In this document: positions 62,238 through 64,000 of the stretch, piece by piece
Layout: each line of letters opens with the position of its first letter
How positions within the stretch are numbered: position 1 is the stretch's first letter
NCBI RefSeq assembly: GCF_016405145.1
Contig: NZ_JAEKIA010000009.1
Location: 22,783-86,782, forward strand
Direction: 5' to 3'
Origin: Schaalia cardiffensis
Lineage (GTDB): Bacteria; Actinomycetota; Actinomycetes; Actinomycetales; Actinomycetaceae
DNA: 64,000 nucleotides
Translations under genes and position numbers: made by a program
Notes under the pieces: generated by a model
What the model was told of the DNA's origin: nothing
Databases searched by the model: none
The model's input: only the letters and a program-made list of their open reading frames with translations

Positions 62238-63635
62238 CTATTCGAGGGGCTCGAGGGCGGGAACACCCACCATCGGGGCTTCTTGGAGCCAATTGCGATC
62301 AGTGAGCATGCGGGCGACTGCAAGCCCAATCCCGATGCCGACGATTGTGAAGATAACGGTGAACAGAGCCGTCAGAGCCTCGATCATCTGGCCGTTGTTG
62401 AGATAGGTGAGAGAGCGATACAGGGGCACGCCCGGGATCATAATGACGACGGCAGGTACCGACAGGGTTACTCGAGAAAAACGAGTCTTCGAGGCCGCGA
62501 AGGTTGCGAGTAGACCCGCAGCTAAAGCGGCAAGACCAACCGCTGCAGGCACCTGCATATGAGCTTCATTGACGAGGAGGAGACGAGCCGTGTTGATGAG
62601 GGCGCCAATCGTGGCAGCTACCGCGGCGACCTTCAGGGGCGAGTTGAACAGCAACGCGAAACCGAAGGCCGCGACAAAACTTGTCAGGGCCCTGAGGATG
62701 TACAAGAGCCACAGCGGCAGCACATAGGAGTACTCCGGGGTCACGGACCAGTGGAAGAGGGTCGAGACCGTCCATGTCGCAACTCCCGCTGAGACCAAGA
62801 GCATAAAGACATAGGTCAAGCGGGCAATCCCCCCTTGGAAGTCGTGGCGCACCAGGTCGATGATGCCTGTGACCAGCGGGAAGCCGGGGACGAGGAAGAG
62901 GAGCGCAGAAATGAAGCCCGCCTGGTGTGTGGGTTCGAGGCCGAGGAACTGCTGAGCAGGAGCAACGAGGAGGATGTAGATGAAGGCTGCTAGGCCTCCA
63001 CAGGCCATCCAGACACCGAAGTGATTCATCCGCCGATGCAGCATCTGTCGGCGCATCGCCTGACCAAAAAAGGCCGCGACGGCAACCGCCGAACACTCCA
63101 CCCATCCACCGGAGTTCAAGAAGGAGAAGGCGGCGCAAGCAAGGCCAGAGGCTGCGGCGTTTAAGAACCAGTCGTAGAGAGGCTTTGCCTTTTCGATCTC
63201 GTCGAGGGAGCGTGCGACATCCTCTGCGAGGACCGTCCTGCCCTTGAGTGAGGCGACGAGATTGTTCAAACGGTCGATACGATCTGCGTTGACCCCCATG
63301 GTCCTTTGCTCGGCGAGCCCCGTGCGGAAAGTCCCGTTCGCATATGAGGTTGCAATGATCTCTGTATAGGTGACCTGCGCACGGTGTTCTGAGATTCCTA
63401 CCGCATGGGCGAGAGTCGCCATTGATGCTTTGACACGATACGCACTTGCGCCCGAGGCGAGGAGCATCTGACCAAGTCTGAGTACGACTTGTGATTGATG
63501 GGCAAGACGGTCATGAGCTTCCCGAAGGGCCTCATGAGGGTCTGCGACGTTGTGAAGCAGTTGCGGCGAGTGCGGATCTGCATCGGCCAAGGCAGGAGCT
63601 AAAGCCGACTCTGATGAATTCTGCGATTCGGTCAT
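62238..63635 (-). CDS. threonine/serine exporter, ThrE family
   Basis: 465-aa membrane protein. The cytosolic N-terminal ThrE domain (about residues 45-190: LLASGASAYRVKASMATLAHAVGI and TRTGLAEQ-like segments) leads to about ten hydrophobic helices in the two ThrE-type blocks (LFLVPGFPLVTGIIDLVRHDF; VPAVVIMIPGVPLYRSL). In Corynebacterium the homologue exports threonine and serine. The ATG at 63635 lacks a close Shine-Dalgarno sequence; AACACT lies 7 nt upstream, so it may be leaderless. It lies alone between the rRNA operon end and the transporter gene. Confidence 0.9.
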   Translation of the reverse strand: MTESQNSSESALAPALADADPHSPQLLHNVADPHEALREAHDRLAHQSQVVLRLGQMLLASGASAYRVKASMATLAHAVGISEHRAQVTYTEIIATSYANGTFRTGLAEQRTMGVNADRIDRLNNLVASLKGRTVLAEDVARSLDEIEKAKPLYDWFLNAAASGLACAAFSFLNSGGWVECSAVAVAAFFGQAMRRQMLHRRMNHFGVWMACGGLAAFIYILLVAPAQQFLGLEPTHQAGFISALLFLVPGFPLVTGIIDLVRHDFQGGIARLTYVFMLLVSAGVATWTVSTLFHWSVTPEYSYVLPLWLLYILRALTSFVAAFGFALLFNSPLKVAAVAATIGALINTARLLLVNEAHMQVPAAVGLAALAAGLLATFAASKTRFSRVTLSVPAVVIMIPGVPLYRSLTYLNNGQMIEALTALFTVIFTIVGIGIGLAVARMLTDRNWLQEAPMVGVPALEPLE

Positions 63636-63822
63636 AGAGTCCAGTGTTTCACCTTGGAGCTAAGAAACTGGGCGACGTAGGACTTGATTGCTGTGTTTGG
63701 TGCGCCACTCGTTGTCGTTGGAGATTGGGTTTGTGCGTGTGTGTGTGGTGATCCGGGTTTGCACCCGGTTGTGTGTTGGCGTGTCTGGTGCACCACTTGC
63801 AGACATTGGTGTGTGTGAAAGA

Positions 63823-63898
63823 GGGGTGGGGGGGGGAGCATCGGGAAGCAAGGAACACGAACGTGTTCCCTCCTTCCAAAGGCTCTACCCCCCACCCC
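63823..63898 (-). terminator. rRNA operon terminator region
   Basis: An 11-bp perfect G/C stem (63823-63833 with 63888-63898) encloses a second hairpin GGAACACG-AA-CGTGTTCC (63852-63869). It lies just after the 5S gene on the minus strand, followed by TCTTTC. Confidence 0.7.
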
Positions 63899-63912
63899 CT
63901 TTTTTGTGGTGT

Positions 63913-64000
63913 GGTTGCGGCGGTTTCCTACTCTCCCACACCCTGTCGGGTGCAGTACCATCGGCGTTGTTGGGCTTAGCTTCCGGGTTCGGAATGTTGC
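63913..64000 (-). rRNA. rrf: 5S ribosomal RNA, 3' portion (5' end off the window)
   Basis: The minus strand reads CATTCCGAACCCGGAAGCTA and later CGATGGTACTGCAC and GTGGGAGAGTAGG, the conserved 5S core and 3' stem. About 88 of roughly 117 nt are present. The 3' boundary is approximate. An upstream 23S gene is expected beyond the window edge. Confidence 0.93.

Overview
The window is high-GC DNA from an actinobacterium. The family Actinomycetaceae (Actinomyces or Schaalia type) is my best guess, with moderate confidence. The evidence is the paired clpP1/clpP2 with clpX, a sortase-anchored protein with an LAxTG-type signal, an ilvBNC operon with a leader-peptide attenuator, a divergent leuCD/IclR regulator pair, a DUF3516-type helicase, mostly CCA-less tRNA genes, and many genes that start 6-7 nt after a TAnnnT box, as leaderless actinobacterial mRNAs do. 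No phage, CRISPR array or intact insertion sequence was seen. Most of the window is ordinary chromosomal housekeeping DNA.

Layout. 1-9.9 kb: edge of a membrane protein, HerA-like ATPase, proC, valS, an ORC-like ATPase behind a large palindrome, and a long-chain acyl-CoA synthetase. 9.9-13.5 kb: a four-gene lipoprotein/adaptor/ATPase/permease export operon. 13.7-18.4 kb: chorismate mutase, clpX, clpP2, clpP1 and tig (protein quality control). 18.5-24.2 kb: beta-CASP hydrolase, cation diffusion facilitator, tRNA-Pro, tRNA-Gly, a small two-TM protein, a cell-wall-anchored protein and tRNA-His. 24.3-32.1 kb: a mainly minus-strand envelope block (zincin, ATP-grasp ligase, ddl, gpsA, plsC, lipid kinase, murA) with one plus-strand lipoprotein. 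32.1-35.3 kb: leuD, leuC and the divergent IclR regulator. 35.4-40.2 kb: two identical tRNA-Glu genes, tRNA-Gln, gltX, a MalY-type lyase and a FAH-family hydrolase. 40.5-50 kb: AGCS symporter, DUF3516 helicase, broken GIY-YIG gene, Phd/PIN toxin-antitoxin pair, CapA-like protein, YccF, YggS and a lipoate ligase. 50.3-60.1 kb: cimA, ilvD, ilvE, leuB, ilvC, ilvN, ilvB and the ilvB leader. 60.2-64 kb: AspT/YidE-type transporter, ThrE-type exporter and the 3' part of a 5S rRNA on the minus strand.

How the genes work together. The window carries nearly all of branched-chain amino acid synthesis (ilvBNC, ilvD, ilvE, leuB, leuCD) plus citramalate synthase. CimA with LeuBCD would supply 2-oxobutyrate for isoleucine without threonine deaminase. 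leuA is not in this window. A leader peptide rich in Leu, Val and Ile, ending before a terminator with a run of six Ts, indicates transcription attenuation of ilvBNC.

Points most worth a second look: (1) the ORC/AAA ATPase whose apparently leaderless promoter lies inside a 57-bp near-perfect palindrome; (2) repeated short tandem duplications at gene 3' ends, several containing the stop codon (cimA, the beta-CASP gene, fadD; related cases at leuD and the AGCS gene); (3) the unusual frequency of leaderless starts with fixed -10 to start spacing; (4) the GIY-YIG gene broken by an amber codon after the helicase. All coordinates, hairpins and motifs were read by eye; no alignment or database search was run.
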